The position numbers were made by a program, and so were the translations under genes. Below the pieces are notes generated by a model that was not told the DNA's origin, ran no database searches, and saw only the letters and a program-made list of their open reading frames with translations. Below, piece after piece: positions 27,075 to 35,100 of a stretch of 64,000 nucleotides of DNA. Positions within the stretch are counted from its first letter, which is position 1. Each line of letters opens with the position of its first letter. Origin of the DNA: Streptomyces toyocaensis (GTDB taxonomy: Bacteria > Actinomycetota > Actinomycetes > Streptomycetales > Streptomycetaceae). The stretch is from the NCBI RefSeq assembly GCF_000725125.1, contig NZ_JFCB01000025.1:1-64000 (forward strand), in the 5' to 3' direction.

Positions 27075-28667
27075 CTAGGTCGTCTCCCGGTACGCCGCCG
27101 CCTCCTCCAGGTCCAGCCGGCGCAGCAGCGTCCGCAGCATCTCGTCGTCGATGTGGCGGGCGTCGCGCAGTCCGACGAACACCTCGCGCTCCTCGCTGAT
27201 CACCTGCCGGGACAGCCGCCGGTAGGTGTCGTCGACCGATTCCCCGGTGACGGGGTTGACCTGTCCGAGCCGCTCCCAGACGGCGTTGCGGCGGCGCTCC
27301 AGGACCGTGCGCAGCCGGTCGGCGAGCGGGGCCGGAAGAGCGTTGCGCTCGTCGGACAGGAGCTCGTCGAGGCGCTGCTCGGCGGCTCTGGAGGCCTGCG
27401 CCTGGGCGTTGGCCTCCGCCAGGGTCTCGGCCCGCGTGTCGCGTCCGGGGAGTTTCAGCACGCGGATCAGCGGGGGCAGTGTCAGCCCCTGCACGACCAG
27501 GGTGCCGATGACGGTGGTGAAGGTCAGGAAGAGCAGCAGGTTGCGGTGCGGGAAGTCCTCGCCGTCCCCGGTGACCGGGATCGAGAAGGCGATGGCCAGC
27601 GAGACCACGCCTCTCATGCCGGCCCACGCGATCACGAACGGGCCCTTCCAGCCGGGCCTCCCCTCGCGTTCCCGGACCCTCGCCGAGAGCACCGGCGGGA
27701 GCCAGGTCGCCGGGAACACCCAGAGGAACCGGACGACGACGACCGCCACGAAGACCGCGAGCGCGTACCGGGCCGAGGCGGCGCCCTCGTGTGCGCCGAG
27801 CCCTCTGAGGACCACGGGCAACTGCAGACCGATCAGCGCGAAGACCGCGGACTCCAGGATGAACGCGACCATCTTCCACACCGCCTCCTCCTGGAGCCGG
27901 GTGGCGAAGTCCACCTCCCACGCGCGGTGCCCCAGGTAGAGGGCGACGACCACGACGGCGATGACACCCGAGGCGTGCACCTGCTCGGCGGCCGCGTAGG
28001 CGACGAAGGGGATCAGCAGGGAGAGCGTGTTCTGGGGCAGCGCCTCCCTCACATGGGTGCGCAGCCAGTGCAGCGGCGCCATCAGCACCAGCCCGACCGC
28101 GGTTCCGCCGACCGCCGCGACCAGGAACTCCCCCACGCCCCCGGCCCAGGTCGCGCCCTCCCCGACGGCCGCCGCCAGGGCCACCCGGAACGCGGTGATG
28201 GCGGTGGCGTCGTTCAGCAGGGACTCGCCCTGGAGGATGGTGGTGATCCGGGACGGCAGGCCCACCCTGCGGGCCACCGCCGTCGCCGCGACCGCGTCCG
28301 GCGGGGCCACAACGGCGCCGAACACCAGCGCCGCGGTCAGGGGCAGGTCCGGCACCAGCAGGTACAGGACCCAGCCGACGGCGAAGGTCGCGAACAGCAC
28401 GTAGCCCACGGACAGCAGCGCCACCGGCCGCAGCTGTGCCCGCAGGCCGAGGTAGGAGCTCTCGGTGGCCGCCGTGTACAGCAGCGGGGGCAGGACGAGC
28501 GGCAGCACGATGTGCGGGTCGAGGGTGTACTCGGGCACCCCGGGGAGGTAGCTGACCGCCAGGCCGGCCGCGACCAGCAGCAAGGGGGCCGGCACCGGAG
28601 TGCGCCGGGCGGCGGCCGCGATCGCGGTGCTGCCCGCCACCAGCAGCAGAAGGGGCATCACATCCAT
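27075..28667 (-). CDS. Na+/H+ antiporter (CPA1 family)
   Basis: A 530-residue membrane protein with about 12 helices in the first ~400 residues. FGAVVAPPDAVAATAVARR and ILQGESLLNDATAITAF carry the Asp residues of the CPA1 ion site (PPDAVA and the ND motif). The C-terminal ~130 residues are cytoplasmic, charged and helical (RAAEQRLDELLSDERNALP). Exports Na+ (or K+) for H+, and so supports pH and salt balance. The ATG at 28667 has GAGGG about 10 bases upstream. The divergent neighbour encodes a UBP zinc-finger protein. Confidence 0.92.
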   Translation of the reverse strand: MDVMPLLLLVAGSTAIAAAARRTPVPAPLLLVAAGLAVSYLPGVPEYTLDPHIVLPLVLPPLLYTAATESSYLGLRAQLRPVALLSVGYVLFATFAVGWVLYLLVPDLPLTAALVFGAVVAPPDAVAATAVARRVGLPSRITTILQGESLLNDATAITAFRVALAAAVGEGATWAGGVGEFLVAAVGGTAVGLVLMAPLHWLRTHVREALPQNTLSLLIPFVAYAAAEQVHASGVIAVVVVALYLGHRAWEVDFATRLQEEAVWKMVAFILESAVFALIGLQLPVVLRGLGAHEGAASARYALAVFVAVVVVRFLWVFPATWLPPVLSARVREREGRPGWKGPFVIAWAGMRGVVSLAIAFSIPVTGDGEDFPHRNLLLFLTFTTVIGTLVVQGLTLPPLIRVLKLPGRDTRAETLAEANAQAQASRAAEQRLDELLSDERNALPAPLADRLRTVLERRRNAVWERLGQVNPVTGESVDDTYRRLSRQVISEEREVFVGLRDARHIDDEMLRTLLRRLDLEEAAAYRETT

Positions 28668-28727
28668 GTCCGGCCCACCCTCGTTTTTCCGCGCGGTCGC
28701 CCACGGGCGCGTCGTAATCTGGCAATC

Positions 28728-28988
28728 ATGAAACAGTGCACGCACGCCGAAGCGCTGCCGCACCCGGAACCCGTCCCGCTCGGTGAGACGTGTCCGGAGT
28801 GTCTGCGTGACGGCACCGATCCGGTGCAGCTGCGCCTCTGCCTCACCTGCGGCCACGTCGGATGCTGCGACTCCTCGCCGAACCGGCACGCCACGGAGCA
28901 CTACAGGGAGACGGGCCACCCCGTGATGCGGACCGCCGAACCCGGCGAGGACTGGCGCTGGTGCTTCGTCGATCACGTGCTGGTGTGA
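28728..28988 (+). CDS. UBP-type zinc-finger protein
   Basis: An 86-residue protein that is a single ZnF-UBP domain: Cys4 and His6 near the N-terminus, CPEC at 22-25, CLTCGHVGCCDSS in the middle, and HATEHYRETGHPVM with three His. In eukaryotes this domain reads the ubiquitin C-terminus; bacterial single-domain copies have no assigned role. It is transcribed divergently from the antiporter with 60 bp between starts, an arrangement I recall from other actinobacteria, suggesting a functional link. Confidence 0.88.
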   Translation: MKQCTHAEALPHPEPVPLGETCPECLRDGTDPVQLRLCLTCGHVGCCDSSPNRHATEHYRETGHPVMRTAEPGEDWRWCFVDHVLV

Positions 28989-29013
28989 CCCGGCGCGGCC
29001 CGGGTGCCGGACG

Positions 29014-29038
29014 GTTCGACCGTCTGACGTCTGGGTAC
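29014..29038 (+). promoter_or_regulatory. SigB/SigH-type promoter upstream of the anti-sigma/sigH operon
   Basis: GTTC (29014-29017) and GGGTAC (29033-29038) are spaced 15 bases apart, matching the stress-sigma pattern. It lies in the 256-bp leader (28989-29244), which also contains TAGTTTTACTATG near 29100. Autoregulated, multi-promoter sigH expression is known in S. coelicolor; the exact start is not proven here. Confidence 0.5.
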
Positions 29039-29244
29039 GTCAATGCGGCGCGTGCTCTTCCCATTTGGGAGCCGCAGACCCCTAGCCACGGAGCGTATCC
29101 GTAGTTTTACTATGAGTGACAGCAACAGGCCGGGGTCCCGAGGACAGGACCGCTGGGAGCGCGATAGCGTCACCGCTGAACCACCTGGCGCGTTACCCGG
29201 GGGCGAACCGGCCCTGAAACGCTTGTACCACCTTGGAGGTGAGG

Positions 29245-29658
29245 GTGTCCCAGATCGCAGGCGAGCCCGCGACCCAGGACTTCGTGGAAGTCCGGCTGCC
29301 GGCCGCGGGGGCCTACCTGTCGGTGCTGCGTACGGCCACGGCCGGCCTCGCGGCCCGTTTGGACTTCACCCTCGACGAGATCGAGGACCTGCGCATCGCG
29401 GTCGACGAGGCCTGCGCGATCCTGCTGCAGCAGGCCGTGCCGGGGTCGGTGCTCAGCTGTGTCTTCCGGCTCGTCGACGACTCGCTCGAGGTGACCGTGT
29501 CGGCGCCGACCACGGACGGTCACGCCCCCTCGCGGGACACCTTCGCCTGGACCGTCCTGTCCGCGCTCGCGGGCAAGGTCTCCTCGGCCGTCGACGAGGA
29601 CAAGACCGTTTCGATCAGCCTCTACAAACAGCGCGGCGCGGGACCCGGGCCGGCGTGA
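29245..29658 (+). CDS. prsH: anti-sigma factor, HATPase_c/RsbW-type, partner of SigH
   Basis: A 137-residue serine-kinase-like anti-sigma factor. The N-box helix is FTLDEIEDLRIAVDEACAILL (Glu/Asp pattern around EDLRIAVDEA). The C-terminus carries TFAWTVLSALAGKVSS. The GTG at 29245 has GGAGG five bases upstream; a TTG 12 bases earlier overlaps the SD and is less likely. Its TGA overlaps the sigH GTG, so the two are coupled. It binds and inhibits SigH (known for the S. coelicolor pair, also called UshX). Confidence 0.9.
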   Translation: MSQIAGEPATQDFVEVRLPAAGAYLSVLRTATAGLAARLDFTLDEIEDLRIAVDEACAILLQQAVPGSVLSCVFRLVDDSLEVTVSAPTTDGHAPSRDTFAWTVLSALAGKVSSAVDEDKTVSISLYKQRGAGPGPA

Positions 29659-30815
29659 GGAGCGAGGACGGGCCGGTGCGGGACGAAGAACGCGGCACAA
29701 GGGAGCTGCCGGCCGAGCGCGTGCCGGACGGCATCGACGGCATCCCCGAGCAGGCCCGGCCGCATCCGGAGGACGACTCCACGGAGAACGTCTCACCGGG
29801 CGGCGGCCGGCCCGGCGCCGCCGTGCGGGGCACGCCCCGGGCCGGCCGGGCCGGCGGGGCCGATACCCGCCACGGCGCCTCCGCGCGGGCCGAGCCGGCG
29901 ACCGGGGACGAGGCGAGCGCTCGGGGAAGGGCGACGGGCGGGACGATGAGCGAGCACGAGCGACATGCCGAGGACGAGGCGCCGCGGGCACCCGGCGCCC
30001 GGAGCGCGCGGAGCACGCCGGGCGCGTCGGGCGCCCACGGCGCGCACGCGCACCACGGCCCGCAGGACCGCAGCGGGGCGCGCGCCCTGTTCCTCGAGCT
30101 GCGCACGCTGCCTGACGGCAGCCCCGAGTACGCGGAGCTGCGCAACCGGCTGGTGCGGATGCACCTGCCGCTCGTCGAGCATCTCGCGCGCCGTTTCCGC
30201 AACCGCGGCGAGCCGCTGGACGACCTGACCCAGGTCGCCACCATCGGGCTGATCAAGTCGGTCGACCGCTTCGACCCGGACCGGGGCGTGGAGTTCTCGA
30301 CGTACGCCACCCCGACGGTCGTCGGCGAGATCAAGCGGCACTTCCGTGACAAGGGCTGGGCGGTGCGGGTGCCGCGCCGGCTCCAGGAGCTGCGGCTGGC
30401 ACTCACCACGGCCACCGCGGAGCTGTCCCAGCTGCACGGCCGCTCCCCCACGGTGCACGAGCTGGCCGAGAAGCTGGCCATCTCCGAGGAGGAGGTCCTG
30501 GAGGGCCTGGAGTCCGCCAACGCGTACTCCACGCTGTCCCTGGACGTCCCCGACACCGACGACGAGTCCCCGGCGGTCGCCGACACCCTCGGTGCCGAGG
30601 ACGAGGCGCTGGAGGGCGTGGAGTACCGGGAGTCGCTCAAGCCGCTGCTGGAGGATCTGCCGCCGCGCGAGAAGCGGATCCTGCTGCTGCGCTTCTTCGG
30701 CAACATGACCCAGTCGCAGATCGCGCAGGAGGTCGGCATCTCGCAGATGCACGTCTCCCGGCTGCTCGCCCGCACTCTGGCCCAGCTGCGGGAGAAACTC
30801 CTCGTCGAGGAGTGA
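29655..30815 (+). CDS. sigH: stress-response sigma factor SigH (SigB family)
   Basis: A 386-residue group 3 sigma factor. Residues ~1-140 are a disordered Pro/Gly/Arg/Glu-rich extension. Region 2 runs from LFLELRTLPDGSPEYAELRN, with LDDLTQVATIGLIKSVDRFD, and region 4.2 is MTQSQIAQEVGISQMHVSRLL. The GTG at 29655 overlaps the anti-sigma stop (GTGA). An internal ATG at 29946 (MSEHERHAEDEAP) would give a 289-residue form; multiple SigH products are known in S. coelicolor. It controls osmotic stress and aerial growth in that species. Confidence 0.92.
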   Translation: MRSEDGPVRDEERGTRELPAERVPDGIDGIPEQARPHPEDDSTENVSPGGGRPGAAVRGTPRAGRAGGADTRHGASARAEPATGDEASARGRATGGTMSEHERHAEDEAPRAPGARSARSTPGASGAHGAHAHHGPQDRSGARALFLELRTLPDGSPEYAELRNRLVRMHLPLVEHLARRFRNRGEPLDDLTQVATIGLIKSVDRFDPDRGVEFSTYATPTVVGEIKRHFRDKGWAVRVPRRLQELRLALTTATAELSQLHGRSPTVHELAEKLAISEEEVLEGLESANAYSTLSLDVPDTDDESPAVADTLGAEDEALEGVEYRESLKPLLEDLPPREKRILLLRFFGNMTQSQIAQEVGISQMHVSRLLARTLAQLREKLLVEE

Positions 30816-30834
30816 CCCGGCACGGTTGCCGGAG

Positions 30835-31281
30835 CTACTTCCCGGCGTTCCCGGGCCCCCGGATGCCGAGGGCCCGGGTCGTCTCGGGATTGACCAGCAG
30901 CACGAGCGCGGTGACGGCCACGACGGCGAGCACGATCCCGGCCGGGATGGCCACACCGTCGGACCGCAGCATGTTGTAGGCCACCGGCAGCGCCATGATC
31001 TGCGTGATGACGGCGGGACCGCGGCTCCAGCTCCGGCGGGTGAACAGCCCCCGGGCGGCGAGCAGCGGCAGCAGGGCCAGCGCGATCAGCGTCACTCCGC
31101 CGGTGACGGCCTGCCCGCGGTCGTCCGGTTCGCCGGCGAGTCCGAGGACCAGCAGCCACACCCCGCCGGCCACCAGCGCGAGCCCTTCCAGGGCGGCGAG
31201 CGCCGCGGCGTGCGTCAGGCGGCGCGGGCGGGGGCCGGTGTCGTCCGAGGCGGTGGTGGTGGGGGTCTGCTCACTGCTCAC
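30835..31281 (-). CDS. small integral membrane protein
   Basis: A 148-residue protein. A disordered Ser/Thr-rich N-terminus (~25 residues) is followed by four transmembrane helices: ALEGLALVAGGVWLLVLGLA, GVTLIALALLPLLAARGL, a weaker third near AVITQIMALPVAYNML, and AGIVLAVVAVTALVLLV. No catalytic motif is seen. The start is taken as the GTG at 31281, although the frame extends upstream. It converges with sigH and diverges from the lipid kinase gene. Confidence 0.78.
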   Translation of the reverse strand: MSSEQTPTTTASDDTGPRPRRLTHAAALAALEGLALVAGGVWLLVLGLAGEPDDRGQAVTGGVTLIALALLPLLAARGLFTRRSWSRGPAVITQIMALPVAYNMLRSDGVAIPAGIVLAVVAVTALVLLVNPETTRALGIRGPGNAGK

Positions 31282-31397
31282 CCCTGAAGGGTAGCCCTCG
31301 CGGTGCGCGCCTCCCGTGGCGAGGTTCACGCCTCGTCTCCCGTTCCGGTCCGGCCTCGGTCTGGGCCCGGTACCGCTCAGTAGGTACGCTGCACGTC

Positions 31398-32366
31398 ATG
31401 CGTGCACTTCTCGTGGTCAATCCGGCGGCAACCACCACAAGTGCGCGCACGCGCGATGTGCTGATCCACGCCCTCGCCAGCGAGATGAAGCTGGAGGCGG
31501 TCACCACCGAGTACCGCGGGCACGGGCGCGATCTGGGCAGACAGGCCGCGGAGAGCGACGACATCGACCTGGTGGTGGCCCTCGGCGGGGACGGCACGGT
31601 CAACGAGGTCGTCAACGGCCTGCTGCACGCGGGTCCCGATCCGGAGCACCTGCCGGGCCTCGCCGTGGTGCCCGGCGGCTCCACCAATGTCTTCGCCCGC
31701 GCCCTGGGGCTGCCCAATCAGCCCGTCGAGGCCACCGGCGTCCTGCTCGACGCGCTGCGCGAGGGCCGGGAGCGCACCGTGGGCCTGGGGCTGACCTCGG
31801 GCACACCGGGCTCGGAGGACGAGGCCGTGCCGGCCCGCTGGTTCACCTTCAACGCGGGGCTGGGCTTCGACGCCGGCGTCGTCGGCCGGGTCGAGCAGCA
31901 GCGGGAGCGCGGCAGGAAGTCCACCCACGCGCTCTACATGCGCCAGGTGGTCCGCCAGCTGCTCGGTGATCCGCACCGCCGGAACGGGGTGATCACGTTC
32001 GAGCACCCGGGCGAGGAGCCGGTCACCGATCTGGCGCTCTCCATAGTCTCGAACACGTCGCCGTGGACGTTTCTCGGCAATCGCCCGATCTACGCGTCAC
32101 CTAAGGCCTCGTTCGATACCGGCCTGGATCTCTTCGGCCTGAGCCGGCTCTCCACCGCCGCGGTTGCCCGGTATGGCACGCAGTTGCTCACTTCGTCCCC
32201 GGAGCGCGGGCCCCGCGGCACCCACGCGGTCTCCCGGCACGATTTGACGCGCTTCACCTTGCATTCGAAGGTGCCGTTGCCTCTCCAGATGGACGGTGAC
32301 CACCTGGGGCTGCGAACCAGCGTGACGTTCACAGGCGTACGCCGTGCACTGCGTGTGATTGTGTGA
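31398..32366 (+). CDS. diacylglycerol/sphingosine kinase family lipid kinase
   Basis: A 322-residue DAGK catalytic domain protein. The nucleotide-binding motif is ALGGDGTVNEVVNGL at residues ~61-75, then LAVVPGGSTNVFARALGLP; a C-terminal beta-sandwich ends in PLPLQMDGDHLGLRTSV, the conserved Asp-Gly-Asp region. It phosphorylates a lipid such as diacylglycerol and recycles it to phosphatidate (family knowledge). No membrane helix is present. The ATG at 31398 gives the standard RALLVVNPAA start. It stands alone between the membrane protein and the wblE leader. Confidence 0.92.
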   Translation: MRALLVVNPAATTTSARTRDVLIHALASEMKLEAVTTEYRGHGRDLGRQAAESDDIDLVVALGGDGTVNEVVNGLLHAGPDPEHLPGLAVVPGGSTNVFARALGLPNQPVEATGVLLDALREGRERTVGLGLTSGTPGSEDEAVPARWFTFNAGLGFDAGVVGRVEQQRERGRKSTHALYMRQVVRQLLGDPHRRNGVITFEHPGEEPVTDLALSIVSNTSPWTFLGNRPIYASPKASFDTGLDLFGLSRLSTAAVARYGTQLLTSSPERGPRGTHAVSRHDLTRFTLHSKVPLPLQMDGDHLGLRTSVTFTGVRRALRVIV

Positions 32367-32684
32367 GCAGAAAGGGCCAAAGTCCTTTCACTCGAACGTT
32401 TAGGCCAGGGTCCACCCCATGGAAGTACGGCTGTGACCTAGTCGACACCGAAGAATCAAAAAAAACTTTTCGGAAGGGGTTGTATCCGCCGCCGAGGTTT
32501 GCGAGTCTCTACATGGCGATCGGGACGGCCCGCAACACCGGCCTCCACAGATCACCGGAACCCCTCTTCAAACCCAAGGACCACGCCAGGGAACCTGGCG
32601 GTCGGCCCTTCACTTGTTGAGGGATTCGTGAAAGCGTTCACATTCACAAGCACTTGCACGTAATACCAAGGAGAGGTAGCAGCC
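32367..32684 (+). promoter_or_regulatory. 318-bp wblE leader with a Crp-like palindrome
   Basis: No convincing gene: the 85-codon frame at 32363-32620 lacks an SD and coding bias. GTGAA-AGCG-TTCAC (32628-32641) is a perfect inverted repeat 43 bases before the ATG and close to the Streptomyces Crp consensus GTG-N6-GNCAC. AAGGAGAGG at 32668-32676 is the SD. The leader includes an unusually AT-rich run near 32455-32470. Confidence 0.5.
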
Positions 32685-32942
32685 ATGGACTGGCGTCACA
32701 ACGCCGTTTGCCGCGAGGAAGACCCCGAGCTCTTCTTCCCCATCGGCAACACCGGTCCCGCGCTGCTGCAGATCGAGGAAGCCAAGGCCGTCTGCCGTCG
32801 CTGCCCGGTGATCGAGAACTGCCTGCAGTGGGCGCTCGAGTCCGGTCAGGACTCCGGCGTCTGGGGTGGTCTCAGCGAGGACGAGCGTCGTGCGATGAAG
32901 CGCCGCGCCGCCCGCAACCGGGCCCGTCAGGCCTCCGCCTGA
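32685..32942 (+). CDS. wblE: WhiB-like iron-sulfur transcription factor WblE
   Basis: An 85-residue Wbl protein. The four cluster ligands are Cys9, Cys37, Cys40 and Cys46 (C-x27-C-x2-C-x5-C), and the G[VI]WGG turn is GVWGGLSEDERR. The basic tail KRRAARNRARQASA is the DNA-contacting region. Wbl proteins bind a [4Fe-4S] cluster and act with the principal sigma factor (family knowledge). WblE (WhiB1-type) is near universal in actinobacteria. The ATG at 32685 follows AAGGAGAGG. Confidence 0.95.
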   Translation: MDWRHNAVCREEDPELFFPIGNTGPALLQIEEAKAVCRRCPVIENCLQWALESGQDSGVWGGLSEDERRAMKRRAARNRARQASA

Positions 32943-33100
32943 CAACCCCCTGCTGACAGCCTGAGCTTGGCGGCGCGTATGCCTGACGGCACGAATCCGT
33001 AGCCATCGCGTACGCATCTCCCGCCCCCGAGCCGCAGCGCGCAGTTCCCCCTCAGTACTCGACCCCGCTCGAGCAGGGGGACCACGAGGAACGAGCATCA

Positions 33101-33132
33101 GCCCCGGACCGCTTCCCGGTCCGGGGCCTTTT
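33101..33132 (+). terminator. terminator downstream of wblE
   Basis: A perfect 11-bp inverted repeat (GCCCCGGACCG 33101-33111, loop CTTCC, mirror 33117-33127) followed by CTTTTG. It can also end the convergent kinase transcript that stops at 33141. Confidence 0.85.
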
Positions 33133-33140
33133 GCCGTCCC

Positions 33141-34616
33141 CTACTTGCTCGACCGCACCGGGATGTCCAGGATCACCCGGGTCCCCCGGCCAGGGGCCGG
33201 GACCATGTCGAACGCGCCGCCCAACTCGCCCTCCACCAGCGTGCGTACGATCTGCAGGCCCAGGTTGCCCGCGGTGTGCGGGTCGAATCCCTCGGGCAGA
33301 CCCACGCCGTCGTCCTGCACGGTGACCAGGAGGCGGGCCTCCTTCGAGGTGCCGCCCCGGACGGCGGACACCTCGACGGTGCCGGTCTCGCCCTCGCCGA
33401 AGCCGTGCTCCAGGGCGTTCTGCAGGATCTCGGTCAGCACCATCGCCAACGGGGTGGCGACCTCGGCGTCGAGTATCCCGAAGCGGCCCGAGCGCCTGCC
33501 GGTGACCTTGCCCGGGGAGATCTCGGCGACCATCGCGAGGACGCGGTCGGCGATCTCGTCGAACTCCACCCGCTCGTCCAGGTTCTGGGACAGCGTCTCG
33601 TGCACGATCGCGATGGACCCCACCCGGCGCACGGCCTCCTCCAGCGCCGCGCGGCCGCGCTCCGAACCGATGCGGCGGGCCTGGAGGCGCAGCAGTGCCG
33701 CCACCGTCTGGAGGTTGTTCTTCACCCGGTGGTGGATCTCCCGGATGGTCGCGTCCTTGGTGATCAACTCGCGTTCGCGGCGGCGAAGCTCCGTGACGTC
33801 ACGGAGCAGGACCAGCGACCCGATGCGCGTGCCTTTGGGCTTGAGCGGGATCGCCCGGAACTGGATCACCCCGTCGTGCGCCTCGATCTCGAACTCGCGC
33901 GGCGCCCAGCCGCTGGCGACCTTGGCCAGCGCCTCGTCCACCGGGCCGCGGGAGGGGGCCAGTTCGGCGGTGGTCCGGCCGAGGTGGTGGCCCACCAGGT
34001 CGGCGGCGAGCCCCATGCGGTGGTAGGCGGACAGGGCGTTCGGTGAGGCGTACTGGACGATGCCGTCGGCGTCGAGCCGGATCAGCCCGTCGCCGACGCG
34101 GGGCGAGGCGTCCATCTCCAGCTGCTGGTTCGCGAACGGGAAGGCGCCGGCCGCGATCATCTGGGCCAGATCGGAGGCGCTCTGGAGGTAGGTGAGCTCC
34201 AGCCGGCTCGGGGTGCGCACGGTGAGCAGGTTGGTGTTGCGGGCGATGACGCCCAGGACGCGTCCCTCACGCCGTACGGGGATGGACTCGACGCGTACGG
34301 GGACCTCCTCGCGCCACTCCGGGTCCCCCTCGCGCACGATGCGGCCCTCGTCCAGGGCCGCGTCCAGCATGGGCCGGCGGCCGCGCGGGACGAGATGGCC
34401 GACCATGTCGTCCTGGTAGGAGGTGGGGCCGGTGTTGGGCCGCATCTGGGCGACGGAGACGTAGCGGGTGCCGTCGCGGGTGGGGACCCACAGGACCAGG
34501 TCGGCGAAGGAGAGGTCGGAGAGCAGCTGCCACTCCGAGACCAGCAGGTGGAGCCACTCGAGATCGGTGTCGTCGAGGGCGGTGTGCTGGCGTACGAGTT
34601 CGTTCATGGAGGGCAC
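33141..34616 (-). CDS. sensor histidine kinase, HisKA_2 family with GAF-like and PAS domains
   Basis: A soluble 491-residue kinase. Residues ~20-180 form a GAF-like domain (LSFADLVLWVPTRDGTRYVS). A PAS domain at ~190-300 includes GLIRLDADGIVQYASPNALS. The phosphoacceptor is in REIHHRVKNNLQTVAALLRL, the HisKA_2 signature, followed by an ATPase domain with LTEILQNALEHGF (N box), VQDDGVGLPEG (G1) and NLGLQIVRTLV (G2). No response regulator is adjacent. Start choice: GTG at 34616 or ATG at 34607, three codons apart; a TACGCT -10 close upstream suggests a leaderless message. Confidence 0.9.
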   Translation of the reverse strand: MPSMNELVRQHTALDDTDLEWLHLLVSEWQLLSDLSFADLVLWVPTRDGTRYVSVAQMRPNTGPTSYQDDMVGHLVPRGRRPMLDAALDEGRIVREGDPEWREEVPVRVESIPVRREGRVLGVIARNTNLLTVRTPSRLELTYLQSASDLAQMIAAGAFPFANQQLEMDASPRVGDGLIRLDADGIVQYASPNALSAYHRMGLAADLVGHHLGRTTAELAPSRGPVDEALAKVASGWAPREFEIEAHDGVIQFRAIPLKPKGTRIGSLVLLRDVTELRRRERELITKDATIREIHHRVKNNLQTVAALLRLQARRIGSERGRAALEEAVRRVGSIAIVHETLSQNLDERVEFDEIADRVLAMVAEISPGKVTGRRSGRFGILDAEVATPLAMVLTEILQNALEHGFGEGETGTVEVSAVRGGTSKEARLLVTVQDDGVGLPEGFDPHTAGNLGLQIVRTLVEGELGGAFDMVPAPGRGTRVILDIPVRSSK

Positions 34617-34847
34617 GTCAGCGAGCGTACCCGGGGGTCGCCACCGGGCCGGAACACCCGCGGGCCGCGGCGCCTGAGAGGGACCCTCAACCCTCCCGGC
34701 ACCGCAGCCCGGAGCAATATCGGCCGTGGGGTGTGCGGTCCCGGTCGGCCGAAGGATGAGGAGCCGGGGCAGTCAGGGCAGAGAGCTCCGGGTCCTCGGT
34801 CCGCCTTCCTGTGCGGGGAAGGCAGGCTTCTGTGTCCTGCAACGCAT

Positions 34848-34863
34848 TGTGGACTAGACCACT
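34848..34863 (+). promoter_or_regulatory. DasR-responsive element (dre), distal to nagB
   Basis: TGTGGACTAGACCACT matches the DasR consensus ACTGGTCTAGACCACT at 13 of 16 positions, with a strongly palindromic core. It lies about 240 bases upstream of nagB. Confidence 0.7.
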
Positions 34864-35024
34864 GTCCGTGTAAATGCGTGGAACGCTGTTCTCGGTGTCT
34901 TGTCCGCGTCCGCCCCGAGGCGCGGGCGTCCGCCAAGAAGCCTAACCCGTGCGGGTTCCTCCGGGAGCCGGAAGGACCATGGCAATTTCGGCGGGGCGGG
35001 AGTGCGCCACTCTGCTAGATTGAG

Positions 35025-35040
35025 ATTGGTCTAAACCACC
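35025..35040 (+). promoter_or_regulatory. DasR-responsive element (dre) at the nagB promoter
   Basis: ATTGGTCTAAACCACC matches the DasR consensus at 13 of 16 positions. It begins four bases after the TAGATT -10 candidate, so bound DasR would cover the transcription start and repress. DasR control of nagB is known in S. coelicolor. Confidence 0.8.
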
Positions 35041-35100
35041 TGGTCCCGCGCGTCGGGTGCCGGACCCAGTCGACTCCTCCTCAAGATCGGCAGGCCCACC

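Larger units (their letters stand above)
34617..35100. promoter_or_regulatory. 484-bp divergent region between the sensor kinase and nagB
   Basis: No gene is supported here. It contains two DasR-type sites, annotated separately, and a TAGATT -10 candidate at 35016-35021 for nagB without a good -35. A plus-strand frame through this region lacks coding bias. Confidence 0.5.

Noticed and set aside
32363-32620. 85-codon frame in the wblE leader
   Set aside because: No ribosome-binding site, start overlaps the lipid kinase stop, composition is not coding-like and it runs across the promoter region.
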